Assembly (NCBI GenBank): GCA_024691145.1
Contig: JAILNW010000337.1
Location: forward strand, 1 to 6,466
DNA length: 6,466 nt
Direction of reading: 5' to 3'
Source of the DNA: Lachnospiraceae bacterium
Lineage (GTDB): Bacteria; Bacillota; Clostridia; Lachnospirales; Lachnospiraceae
Both the position numbers and the translations under genes were made by a program. Below the pieces are notes generated by a model. That model had not been told where the DNA came from and made no database searches. It saw only the letters and a list, made by a program, of their open reading frames with translations. Of this stretch, positions 1 through 6,318 are shown in pieces. How positions within the stretch are numbered: the stretch's first letter is position 1; each line of letters begins with the position of its first letter.

Positions 1-1974
1 TATGATTTATATGATTTAGGCGAGTTTGACCAAAAAGGAAGAGTTTCAACTAAATATGGAACAAGAGATCAGTATTTAAAAGCTGTTAAGACTCTTCAGG
101 AAAATGGTATTAATGTTTATGCAGATGTAATAATTGGTCATAAAGCCGGAGGAGATGAAAAGGAAAGTGTTCCATCTTATGAGGTTGATTATAGTAATAG
201 AACAAAGACAATTAGTGGATTAACTGATCGTACTGTTGCAACTAAATTTAATTACGAAGGAAGAGCTGGTAAATATTCAGATTTTAAATGGGATATGAAT
301 TGTTTTGATGCATTTTCTGATGCGAATCATATATTTCTTATAGAAAACAAAAGCTGGGATAATGTGTTAAGCAGTGAAAATGGTAATTCGGATTATCTTA
401 TGTTTTTGGATGTTGACTTTGGTAATAAAGATGTTGCTGATGAAACAATAAACTGGGGCAAATGGTATTTAAACGAGACAGGAATTGACGGTATAAGGCT
501 TGATGCAGTTAAACATATAGATTATAAGTTTATGAATACATGGATAAAGGAAATGAAGGCTGAAAAGCTTAAACAAAATAAATATCAGGATTTATTTGTA
601 TTTGGCGAGTATTTTTCAGGTGATACAAAGGAACTTGAAAAATATATGGAAGCAACAGATTACAACATGTCATTACTTGATTATAAACTTTTCTTTAATA
701 TGTTTGAGGCTGGTAATAATGGTTCTTCATATGATTTAAGAACTATGTTTGATGATACATTGATGAAAAAAGATCCTATATTTGCCATGACTTTTGTAAA
801 TAATCATGATCAGCAGTTAGGCAGAAAAAATATAGAAAATACTGGCAGTGTTAAAACAATTAACCAAAGATTTAAACAACAGGCATATGTATCTATACTT
901 ACTAGAGAAAGTGGTTATCCATCAGTGTTTTACGGTGACTACTATGGAACAAAGTTTGAGGACAGTATGAAAACTTTCTTGGACAATGTTTTATACGTCA
1001 GAAGAAATAGTGCTTACGGAGAGCAAACAGATTATTTCTTCGATAAGGATTGTATCGGATGGGTTAGAAGCGGAGATTCTTCACACAAAGGTTCTGGTCT
1101 TGCGGCATTAATAAGTGATGGCGGAAGTACATTCGAATATGAGATGAATGTAGGAAAGAACCACAAAGGAGAGTGCTGGGTCGATTGCACAGGCAACAAT
1201 CCAGGAGTTGTAAATATTGACAGCAATGGAGTTGGAAAATTCAAATGCTTAGGAAGTTCATGTGCGGTGTGGGTTCCTGATTATGCTTGCTTAGATAAGG
1301 ATGACAGCTCTGATGTTACAATATTTTATAAGTCTGAATGGAAAGATGCTTATATTCACTATTGTACAGAAAGTGAAGGCTGGACCACAGCACCAGGTGT
1401 GAAGATGTCAGATACTAACAGTGATGAGTACAAGGTATTTGCTCTTGATTTAAAGAATAATAAATATATTAAATTCTGCTTTAATGATGGAGGAAGTAAT
1501 TGGGATAATAACAATAAATGTGATTATACATTAAGCAAAGGAACATATTACATTACAGGTACAAAGATTTTTGAAGGAATTCCAGATGGTGTTGAATATA
1601 ATAAATATGATGATTTAAAGACAGAAGCACCAGCACCTACGGAAGAGCCGGTTGTAACAGCGGAGCCTACAGTGAGTCCTGAGGATGATGAAAATCTTGT
1701 TAAGATTTATTATTATACATCATGGAATCCAGGATATATACACTATAAATTAGGAGATAACAGCTGGACAGAGGTGCCAGGTGTAGCAATGACAAGATAT
1801 AACAGTAAGTACAGTTATTTTGAAATTGATTTAGGTGACAATGATAGCTTAACATTTTGCTTTAATAATGGAAACGGAAGTTGGGACAGCAAGAATGGTG
1901 CCAATTATGACGTCACAAAGGCTGGAAGTTACATTATTAGAAATGGAGCTATTTCTGAAGGTATTATAGAATAG
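1..1974 (+). CDS. Secreted alpha-amylase, GH13_5-like, with two C-terminal starch-binding modules (5' end cut off by window)
   Basis: Hydrolyses internal alpha-1,4 bonds of starch, probably outside the cell. The frame is open from base 1, so the first ATG in frame (295) is internal to the catalytic domain. By alignment with the downstream paralogue about 114 N-terminal residues, including any signal peptide, lie to the left. The fragment is 657 residues. GH13 motifs: region I DVIIGH (H47), region V-like YLMFLDVDF, region II DGIRLDAVKH (nucleophile D168, bases 502-504), general acid FGEYF (E203, 607-609), and region IV FVNNHDQQ (D270, 808-810). Domain C runs to about residue 425. Two roughly 92-residue modules follow, at residues 438-530 and 566-657 (pattern YY..W...YIHY..W...PG..M...CFNNG..WD), separated by a Pro/Thr/Glu linker (531-565). 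They resemble CBM26; CBM25 is the alternative. There is no sortase or SLH anchor: the protein ends directly after the second module. Region I has Gly instead of the usual Asn, and region IV has VNNHD instead of VDNHD. A terminator follows the stop codon, so the downstream amylase is probably transcribed separately. Confidence 0.93.
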   Translation, partial: YDLYDLGEFDQKGRVSTKYGTRDQYLKAVKTLQENGINVYADVIIGHKAGGDEKESVPSYEVDYSNRTKTISGLTDRTVATKFNYEGRAGKYSDFKWDMNCFDAFSDANHIFLIENKSWDNVLSSENGNSDYLMFLDVDFGNKDVADETINWGKWYLNETGIDGIRLDAVKHIDYKFMNTWIKEMKAEKLKQNKYQDLFVFGEYFSGDTKELEKYMEATDYNMSLLDYKLFFNMFEAGNNGSSYDLRTMFDDTLMKKDPIFAMTFVNNHDQQLGRKNIENTGSVKTINQRFKQQAYVSILTRESGYPSVFYGDYYGTKFEDSMKTFLDNVLYVRRNSAYGEQTDYFFDKDCIGWVRSGDSSHKGSGLAALISDGGSTFEYEMNVGKNHKGECWVDCTGNNPGVVNIDSNGVGKFKCLGSSCAVWVPDYACLDKDDSSDVTIFYKSEWKDAYIHYCTESEGWTTAPGVKMSDTNSDEYKVFALDLKNNKYIKFCFNDGGSNWDNNNKCDYTLSKGTYYITGTKIFEGIPDGVEYNKYDDLKTEAPAPTEEPVVTAEPTVSPEDDENLVKIYYYTSWNPGYIHYKLGDNSWTEVPGVAMTRYNSKYSYFEIDLGDNDSLTFCFNNGNGSWDSKNGANYDVTKAGSYIIRNGAISEGIIE

Positions 1975-1981
1975 ATAACAG

Positions 1982-2014
1982 AAGGGACTTGTAAGAATTT
2001 TACAGGTCCTTTTT
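1982..2014 (+). terminator. Rho-independent terminator of the first amylase gene
   Basis: GGACTTGTAA (1985-1994) pairs with TTACAGGTCC (2000-2009) as ten base pairs including one G-U, around a 5-nt loop. Flanking A/T pairs (1982-1984 with 2010-2012) extend the stem, and a run of five T (2010-2014) follows. It begins eight bases after the TAG stop, as expected for an intrinsic terminator. Confidence 0.85.
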
Positions 2015-2045
2015 GTAACCACTTCTGTAACAAAAAAGTACAAAC

Positions 2046-2064
2046 TATTAACAAAATGTTAATA
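2046..2064. promoter_or_regulatory. Perfect palindrome just upstream of the -35: candidate operator or activator site
   Basis: TATTAACA-AAA-TGTTAATA is a perfect 8-3-8 inverted repeat. It ends six bases before the proposed -35 hexamer (2071) and is centred about 51 bp before the expected transcription start, a position typical of activators. It shares the TAACA/TGTTA half-site with the palindrome over the -10, but in the opposite orientation. No regulator family can be assigned. It does not match a cre site or a standard Rex box. Confidence 0.5.
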
Positions 2065-2070
2065 AAAGTA

Positions 2071-2099
2071 TTGCATTTTTGGGAAAGTTATGTTATTAT
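2071..2099 (+). promoter_or_regulatory. Sigma-A promoter of the second amylase gene, with extended -10
   Basis: TTGCAT (2071-2076), a 17-bp spacer, and TATTAT (2094-2099) preceded by TG at 2091-2092 (extended -10). The -35 is weak (three of six), and the extended -10 probably compensates. Transcription would start near 2106, giving a leader of about 100 nt before ATG 2208. Confidence 0.7.
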
Positions 2100-2104
2100 A
2101 ACAT
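2090..2104. promoter_or_regulatory. Perfect palindrome over the -10: candidate repressor operator
   Basis: ATGTTAT-T-ATAACAT is a perfect 7-1-7 inverted repeat that contains the whole -10 hexamer. A protein bound here would block RNA polymerase, so repression is the natural inference. The -10 itself is AT-rich, so part of the symmetry could be chance. Confidence 0.45.
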
Positions 2105-2106
2105 TA

Positions 2107-2206
2107 GGGTAATTAAAAAATGTCTAAGAGCATTGGGGGATGTGCTTAGGACGCAAGAACCGTAGTTGTATTATTATACAGATCGCTTTGAGGGAAGGGG
2201 TTTTTG
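2107..2206 (+). promoter_or_regulatory. Structured 5' leader of the second amylase gene
   Basis: Three possible pairings are visible. CTAAG (2124-2128) pairs with CTTAG (2145-2149), and CAT with ATG further inside, around a G-rich loop. TGTAT (2167-2171) pairs with ATACA (2176-2180). CAAGAACC (2154-2161) pairs with GGTTTTTG (2199-2206) as eight pairs with one G-U, which would hide the space between the ribosome site and the ATG. The stretch GGACGCAAGAACC (2149-2161) recalls part of the c-di-GMP-I riboswitch, but the remaining conserved elements were not found. Function unknown. Confidence 0.3.
2191..2200 (+). promoter_or_regulatory. Ribosome binding site deciding the start of the second amylase
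   Basis: AGGGAAGGGG ends seven bases before ATG 2208. It rules out the upstream in-frame TTG at 2166, which has no purine-rich site at the right distance and would put a non-signal-like stretch in front of the Lys-rich N-terminus. Confidence 0.7.
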
Positions 2207-2207
2207 T

Positions 2208-4877
2208 ATGAAAAAATTTTTTAACAATAAAGCTACAGTTATTGTGAGTGGCTTTATTATTGCCTTAGTTTTAGTTTTGACTTCTTATGTAATTTCTAGC
2301 AGATTTGATTCTAATAAAGTTGCAGCAGGTAATGCAACAACTGATAACAGTGTTATGTTACAGGGTTTTGAATGGTTCCTTGTTGATAATGGTTTAATTG
2401 AAGAAAAAGGATATGATATTCAGACTTTATGGGAATTTTATGAAGAAAATGCCCAGAAAATAGCTGATGCAGGTATTACTTCAATATGGCTTCCACCAGC
2501 ATTTAAAACTGATAACATGACAGCAGGTAATACTCAGGGATATGAACCTTACGATTTATATGATCTTGGTGAATTCAATCAGAAAGGCCGTGTTTCAACT
2601 AAATATGGTACAAAAGATCAGTATCTTGCAGCTATAGATGCTCTTCATGAAAGCGGAATACAAGTATATGCTGATATTATAATTGGACATAAAACAGGTG
2701 CAGATTATGCAGATACAAATGTAACAGTAAATCACATGGACTGGGGTAATCGTACTAACTGCATAGGAACAGACACAATTGATGCCTGGGCAAACTTCGA
2801 GTTTGCAGGACGTAACAATAAGTATTCATCATTCAAGTGGAACAGAAACCACTTTGATGCCAATACATACAATGGTAATCTTTATATGTATCCAGGAAAA
2901 TCATGGGATACAACACTCAGCTCAGAAAATGGATGTGCAGACTATCTGATGTTTCTTGATTATGACCTTGATAATGCAGAGGTAACAAATGAACTTAAGA
3001 CATGGGGTGAATGGTATGTTAACTTCTGTAATCTTGACGGATTCAGAATTGATGCTGTAAAGCATATGAGCTACAATTTTGTAACAGACTTTATGAAAAC
3101 AGTTTCTAATAATACAGGTAAAGATCTTTTTGCAGTTGGAGAATACTATGACTTTGATGTATCTGAATTAACTGATTATATTGCAAAGACACAGGGTGTT
3201 ACAGAGTTATTTGATATGCCTCTTAGAAGAAACTTTACAGAAGCTTCTGTAAGCGGATCAACATATGATCTTACAAAGTTATATAATGATACATTAGTAA
3301 ATGCTCTTTCAGATTATGCAGTAACATTTGTTGATAATCATGATGAGCAGGCAGGAAGACTTGCAATGAATTCAACAGAAGAGAAAAACGAATATGTAAG
3401 AGATGGATTTAAGCAGCAGGCTTATGCAGCAATTCTTACAAGACAGGAAGGTTATCCATGTGTTTTCTATGGTGATTACTATGGAACTACAGAAGGAACA
3501 CCAAAGATTCAGGATGAATTAAATAAATTATTATATGTTAGAAAGACATTTGCATATGGTACACAGAATGATTACTTCTTCGACTCTAACTGTATTGGAT
3601 GGTCAAGATGTGGAGATGATGAACATGAAGGTTCAGGACTTGCGGCTTTAATAAGTGATTATGCAGCAAAGAGTACATACTCAAAGGAAATGTATGTAGG
3701 AACTTCACATAAGGGCGAAATATGGATTGATTATACAGGAAATATGACAGGTTATGTAATTATCGATGATGAAGGATATGGCGCTTTTTCTTGCAATGGT
3801 GGTTCATATTCAGTATGGGCTAAAGCAGATGAAGCAACAGCTCAGGAAATCCAGGATGCAATTGATGGAAATATAATTACAGTTTACTATTATTCAAAAT
3901 GGGGTGATTCAACATACTTCCATTACAGAATTGATAAGGGAGCATGGACAACTTCACCAGGAAAGAAGATGTCAGCAACAAGCATAAGCGGATTATATAT
4001 GTTTAAGACAAGCCTTGGAACTGGAACAAAACTTGAGTTCTGTTTCAATAATGGCAGTGGAACATGGAATAATAATAACAATAATAACTTTAAGATTTAT
4101 GCAGGTGGAGATTACACAATTAGTGGTACAACAATTACAGATGGTGCACCAGAGGGGGTAACTACAGTAGTTGCTACAGCAGCACCAGAGGCAGAAACAG
4201 TAAATAATGTTGCAAGAGTATATTACTATACAGGATGGACTAATCCATATATTCATTACAGACCAAACGGAAGCACATGGACTGTTGCACCTGGATGTGC
4301 GATGAATGTAACAACAGTTGATAAATATTTCTACTATGATATTGACTTAGGAAGTGCCACAACAGCAACAGTATGTTTCAACAATGGCAGTGGTTCGTGG
4401 GACAGCCATAACAACGCAAACTATACAGTTGTAGCTGGAGATAACTTCGTAATGAGTGGAAATACAACATATGCAGCGCCTTCTGGAGTTGAGATTCCAG
4501 AACCTGAGGAAGAAAACCTTGAAGATGTTGATTTAACATTAACAGAGGAAGAAGAGATTGTAGTTGTTACATCTGAAGAGGACGAGATCGTAGATAACAA
4601 GGTTAAGGTTTACTATTATAACTCACCAAACTGGACAAATGTATATATTCACTACAAAGTAAGTGGTGGTTCCTGGACAGTTGCTAATGGTGTTGCAATG
4701 GAATACTATGGAGACAACCTGTGGGTATATGAAATTGATTTAGGTGCTGCAGAAGCTGCAATGGTTTGCTTTAATAATGGCAGCGGTGCATGGGACAGCA
4801 TGGGAGGTGCGAACTATGCAGTAGGAACTGGAACATATCTGGTTAAAAATACTGTAGTATCAGAAATGAATGAGTAA
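2208..4877 (+). CDS. Secreted or membrane-anchored alpha-amylase, GH13_5-like, with three C-terminal starch-binding modules
   Basis: Endo-acting alpha-amylase on starch at or outside the cell surface; 889 residues from ATG 2208. A Lys-containing N-terminus precedes a hydrophobic segment (residues 11-29). A signal peptidase site around VAA (38-40) is possible but distant, so an uncleaved anchor is also plausible. The GH13 barrel starts near residue 48 (MLQGFEW). Region I is DIIIGH (G160, H161), followed by YLMFLDYDL and DGFRIDAVKH (nucleophile D282). The general acid is GEYY (E312), and region IV is FVDNHDEQ (H378, D379). Domain C ends near 538. Three CBM26-type modules (CBM25 is the alternative) occupy about 556-651, 668-761 and 798-889. 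The first has seven consecutive Asn (621-627) where the others have WDxxxxANY; the third has NG in place of PG. A short Ala/Thr linker joins modules 1 and 2, and a very acidic one (762-797) joins 2 and 3. It is a tandem paralogue of the upstream amylase, roughly half identical by eye over the shared catalytic region. It has its own promoter and converges on prs. Confidence 0.95.
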   Translation: MKKFFNNKATVIVSGFIIALVLVLTSYVISSRFDSNKVAAGNATTDNSVMLQGFEWFLVDNGLIEEKGYDIQTLWEFYEENAQKIADAGITSIWLPPAFKTDNMTAGNTQGYEPYDLYDLGEFNQKGRVSTKYGTKDQYLAAIDALHESGIQVYADIIIGHKTGADYADTNVTVNHMDWGNRTNCIGTDTIDAWANFEFAGRNNKYSSFKWNRNHFDANTYNGNLYMYPGKSWDTTLSSENGCADYLMFLDYDLDNAEVTNELKTWGEWYVNFCNLDGFRIDAVKHMSYNFVTDFMKTVSNNTGKDLFAVGEYYDFDVSELTDYIAKTQGVTELFDMPLRRNFTEASVSGSTYDLTKLYNDTLVNALSDYAVTFVDNHDEQAGRLAMNSTEEKNEYVRDGFKQQAYAAILTRQEGYPCVFYGDYYGTTEGTPKIQDELNKLLYVRKTFAYGTQNDYFFDSNCIGWSRCGDDEHEGSGLAALISDYAAKSTYSKEMYVGTSHKGEIWIDYTGNMTGYVIIDDEGYGAFSCNGGSYSVWAKADEATAQEIQDAIDGNIITVYYYSKWGDSTYFHYRIDKGAWTTSPGKKMSATSISGLYMFKTSLGTGTKLEFCFNNGSGTWNNNNNNNFKIYAGGDYTISGTTITDGAPEGVTTVVATAAPEAETVNNVARVYYYTGWTNPYIHYRPNGSTWTVAPGCAMNVTTVDKYFYYDIDLGSATTATVCFNNGSGSWDSHNNANYTVVAGDNFVMSGNTTYAAPSGVEIPEPEEENLEDVDLTLTEEEEIVVVTSEEDEIVDNKVKVYYYNSPNWTNVYIHYKVSGGSWTVANGVAMEYYGDNLWVYEIDLGAAEAAMVCFNNGSGAWDSMGGANYAVGTGTYLVKNTVVSEMNE
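4068..4088 (+). repeat. AAT/AAC trinucleotide run encoding seven Asn
   Basis: Seven consecutive AAT or AAC codons follow the Trp codon (4065-4067) in the first starch-binding module of the second amylase. They replace the Asp, Ser/Asn, Gly and Ala positions seen in the sister modules. The run is in frame, so slippage by whole units would alter length without breaking the gene. Confidence 0.8.
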
Positions 4878-4910
4878 CAACGATTTAAACGATAATTTAT
4901 AAATATCCAA

Positions 4911-4954
4911 AACAAAGAAGCTATCACCTGATTATGGGTGACAGCTTCTTTGTT
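4911..4954. terminator. Long hairpin between convergent genes, probably a bidirectional terminator
   Basis: Bases 4911-4929 pair with 4936-4954 as a 19-bp stem with a single A-C mismatch and one G-T pair, around the 6-nt loop GATTAT. On the minus strand the stem begins one base after the prs stop codon, and the sequence after it, CTTCTTTGTTTTGG, is T-rich. On the plus strand the stem lies 33 bp after the second amylase stop, and the 3' arm ends CTTCTTTGTTATT. The stem is strong; the U-tracts are interrupted in both directions. Confidence 0.8.
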
Positions 4955-4955
4955 A

Positions 4956-6125
4956 TTACTGATTATATTTCTTTAAAATATTCTGAATTCTTGTTGAAGG
5001 ATTAAGTAAATCGCTTATAGATGAATCATGGTTAAGTGAATCAATAAGTAAAGCAATATACTTGCTCATATCAACATTGATATAATAAGGTCTGCTAAGA
5101 AGTTCTTCTGTCTGGTAAACAAGGTTTGTAGTAAGAACTCTGTAGATAAGACCATCCTCATATGCTTTATCAAACTTTGCAAGTCCGTTAGTAAATAAAC
5201 CGAAAGTCGAACACATGAAGATTCTTCCAGCACCACGCTTCTTAAGTTCAGTAGCAACATCAAGCATACTTTCTCCAGATGAAATCATATCATCGATGAT
5301 AAGCATGTCTTTGCCCTTAACATCTGAACCTAAAAATTCATGAGCAACGATTGGATTACGTCCATTAACAATCTTTGTATAATCTCTTCTCTTATAGAAC
5401 ATACCCATATCAACACCAAGTACGTTGGCAAAGTAAACGGCACGTCCCATACCACCTTCATCAGGGCTTATAACCATAAGATTAGATGGTTTTGCTTTGA
5501 AGTCTTCAACATTATTAAGAATTGCTTTAATAAACTGATATGTAGGTGAAACTGTCTCAAATCCCTTAAGTGGTATAGCATTCTGAACACGAGGATCATG
5601 AGCATCAAATGTGATAATGCTGTCAACCCCCATATTAGTGAGTTCCTGTAATGCAAGAGCACAGTCAAGAGATTCTCTTGAACTTCTCTTATGCTGCCTG
5701 CTTTCATATAAGAACGGCATGATAACTGTTATTCTGCGGGCTTTACCGCTGGCAGCTGCAATAATTCTCTTAAGATCCTGATAATGATCATCAGGTGACA
5801 TGTGGTTCTCATGACCACAAACAGTATATGTAATACTATAATTGGTAATATCAAGAAGAATGTATAAGTCATCTCCTCTTACGGTTTCTCTAATCATTCC
5901 CTTGGCTTCACCAGAACCGAAACGTGGACAACAAGCTTCAAGAAGATATGAATCTCTCCTGTACCCCTTAAAATGGAGAGAAGATACTAACTCGTTTTCG
6001 CGTTCTTTACGCCAGTTAACGATATACTTATTAACTTCTTCTCCGAGTGATTTGCAACTTTCAAGTGCAATAATACCAAGACTGCCTACTGGTATGGTAT
6101 TAACGTTATTTTCTTGCTGTGGCAT
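4956..6125 (-). CDS. prs: Ribose-phosphate pyrophosphokinase (PRPP synthetase), long divergent form
   Basis: Cytoplasmic enzyme transferring pyrophosphate from ATP to ribose 5-phosphate, giving PRPP for purine, pyrimidine, NAD, His and Trp synthesis. At 389 residues it is well above the roughly 315 of the common bacterial form; the extra length is mainly N-terminal (first 50-60 residues) and in an insertion near 95-112. Visible family motifs: ETVRGDDLYIL (80-90), PFLYESRQHKR (137-147, ATP site), FDAHD (173-177, His176), VISPDEGGMGRA (218-229), YKRR (244-247) and the PRPP loop LIIDDMISSGES (275-286). The usual loop form is DDMIDTGGT, so Asp, Thr, Gly and Thr are replaced by Ser282, Ser283, Glu285 and Ser286. 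The ATP-site DGE is SGE (71-73). I recall similar loops in Lachnospiraceae PRPP synthetases but cannot verify this here. GGAGG (complement of 6133-6137) lies seven bases before the ATG and supports this start. It follows dnaC on the same strand with its own promoter between. PRPP synthetase activity is likely but unproven; a second canonical prs could exist elsewhere. Confidence 0.9.
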   Translation of the reverse strand: MPQQENNVNTIPVGSLGIIALESCKSLGEEVNKYIVNWRKERENELVSSLHFKGYRRDSYLLEACCPRFGSGEAKGMIRETVRGDDLYILLDITNYSITYTVCGHENHMSPDDHYQDLKRIIAAASGKARRITVIMPFLYESRQHKRSSRESLDCALALQELTNMGVDSIITFDAHDPRVQNAIPLKGFETVSPTYQFIKAILNNVEDFKAKPSNLMVISPDEGGMGRAVYFANVLGVDMGMFYKRRDYTKIVNGRNPIVAHEFLGSDVKGKDMLIIDDMISSGESMLDVATELKKRGAGRIFMCSTFGLFTNGLAKFDKAYEDGLIYRVLTTNLVYQTEELLSRPYYINVDMSKYIALLIDSLNHDSSISDLLNPSTRIQNILKKYNQ

Positions 6126-6230
6126 GATTATTCCTCCATTTAAAAAATTAAATTAATATAATACTCCTTTGATACCTGCCAAAGGTTGTTATCCCGATTA
6201 AAAATTTTAAGATAAAAACTTCCCTACAAC

Positions 6231-6259
6231 ATCATATAGTAAAACTAACAATTTTGCAA
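6231..6259 (-). promoter_or_regulatory. Sigma-A promoter of prs
   Basis: Read on the minus strand: TTGCAA (6259-6254), a 17-bp spacer, then TATGAT (6236-6231), five of six matches to the -10 consensus. A run of A with one T (6274-6264 on the minus strand) lies just upstream of the -35 and could serve as an UP element. The start would be near 6224, leaving a leader of about 98 nt with only weak hairpins visible. Confidence 0.65.
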
Positions 6260-6261
6260 GT

Positions 6262-6306
6262 GCTTTTTTTATTTGATAAGAAATTTCTTATAAAATAAAA
6301 AAATGC
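6262..6306. repeat. Long AT-rich inverted repeat between dnaC and prs
   Basis: The core ATAAGAAATTTCTTAT (6276-6291) is a perfect 16-bp palindrome. After one mismatch (6275 with 6292) the arms continue pairing through the A/T tracts to GC at 6262-6263 with 6305-6306, with a single bulge at 6304: about 21 pairs in all. It lies 13 bp beyond the dnaC stop, so it may end dnaC transcription or protect its 3' end, and it abuts the prs -35. It has no central loop, and GC pairs are scarce, so it is not a textbook terminator. Confidence 0.55.
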
Positions 6307-6318
6307 TCAGCTTATTAA

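Noticed and set aside
295..1974. ATG 295 as the true start of the first amylase
   Set aside because: The frame stays open to base 1 and encodes clear GH13 sequence (YDLYDLGEF and region I) upstream of 295, so the gene extends beyond the left edge.
2046..2104. CcpA cre site or Rex box near the amylase promoter
   Set aside because: The palindromes lack the central CG of cre, and their spacing and half-site orientation do not match the Rex consensus.
2121..2206. c-di-GMP-I (GEMM) riboswitch upstream of the second amylase
   Set aside because: Only the GGACGCAA-like block matches; the second conserved helix and the receptor segment were not found, so it is reported only as a weak resemblance.
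2166..2207. TTG 2166 as start of the second amylase
   Set aside because: No suitable ribosome site precedes it, and the extra 14 residues would precede a normal MKKFF signal-type start that has a good site at 2191-2200.
5340..5549. Short open frames antisense to or out of frame with the amylase and prs genes (also 1032-1244, 1849-2043, 3993-4256, 5066-5263, 5468-5707, 5842-6156)
   Set aside because: They lie opposite or out of frame with well-conserved genes, show no family motifs, and their compositions are those of shadow translations.
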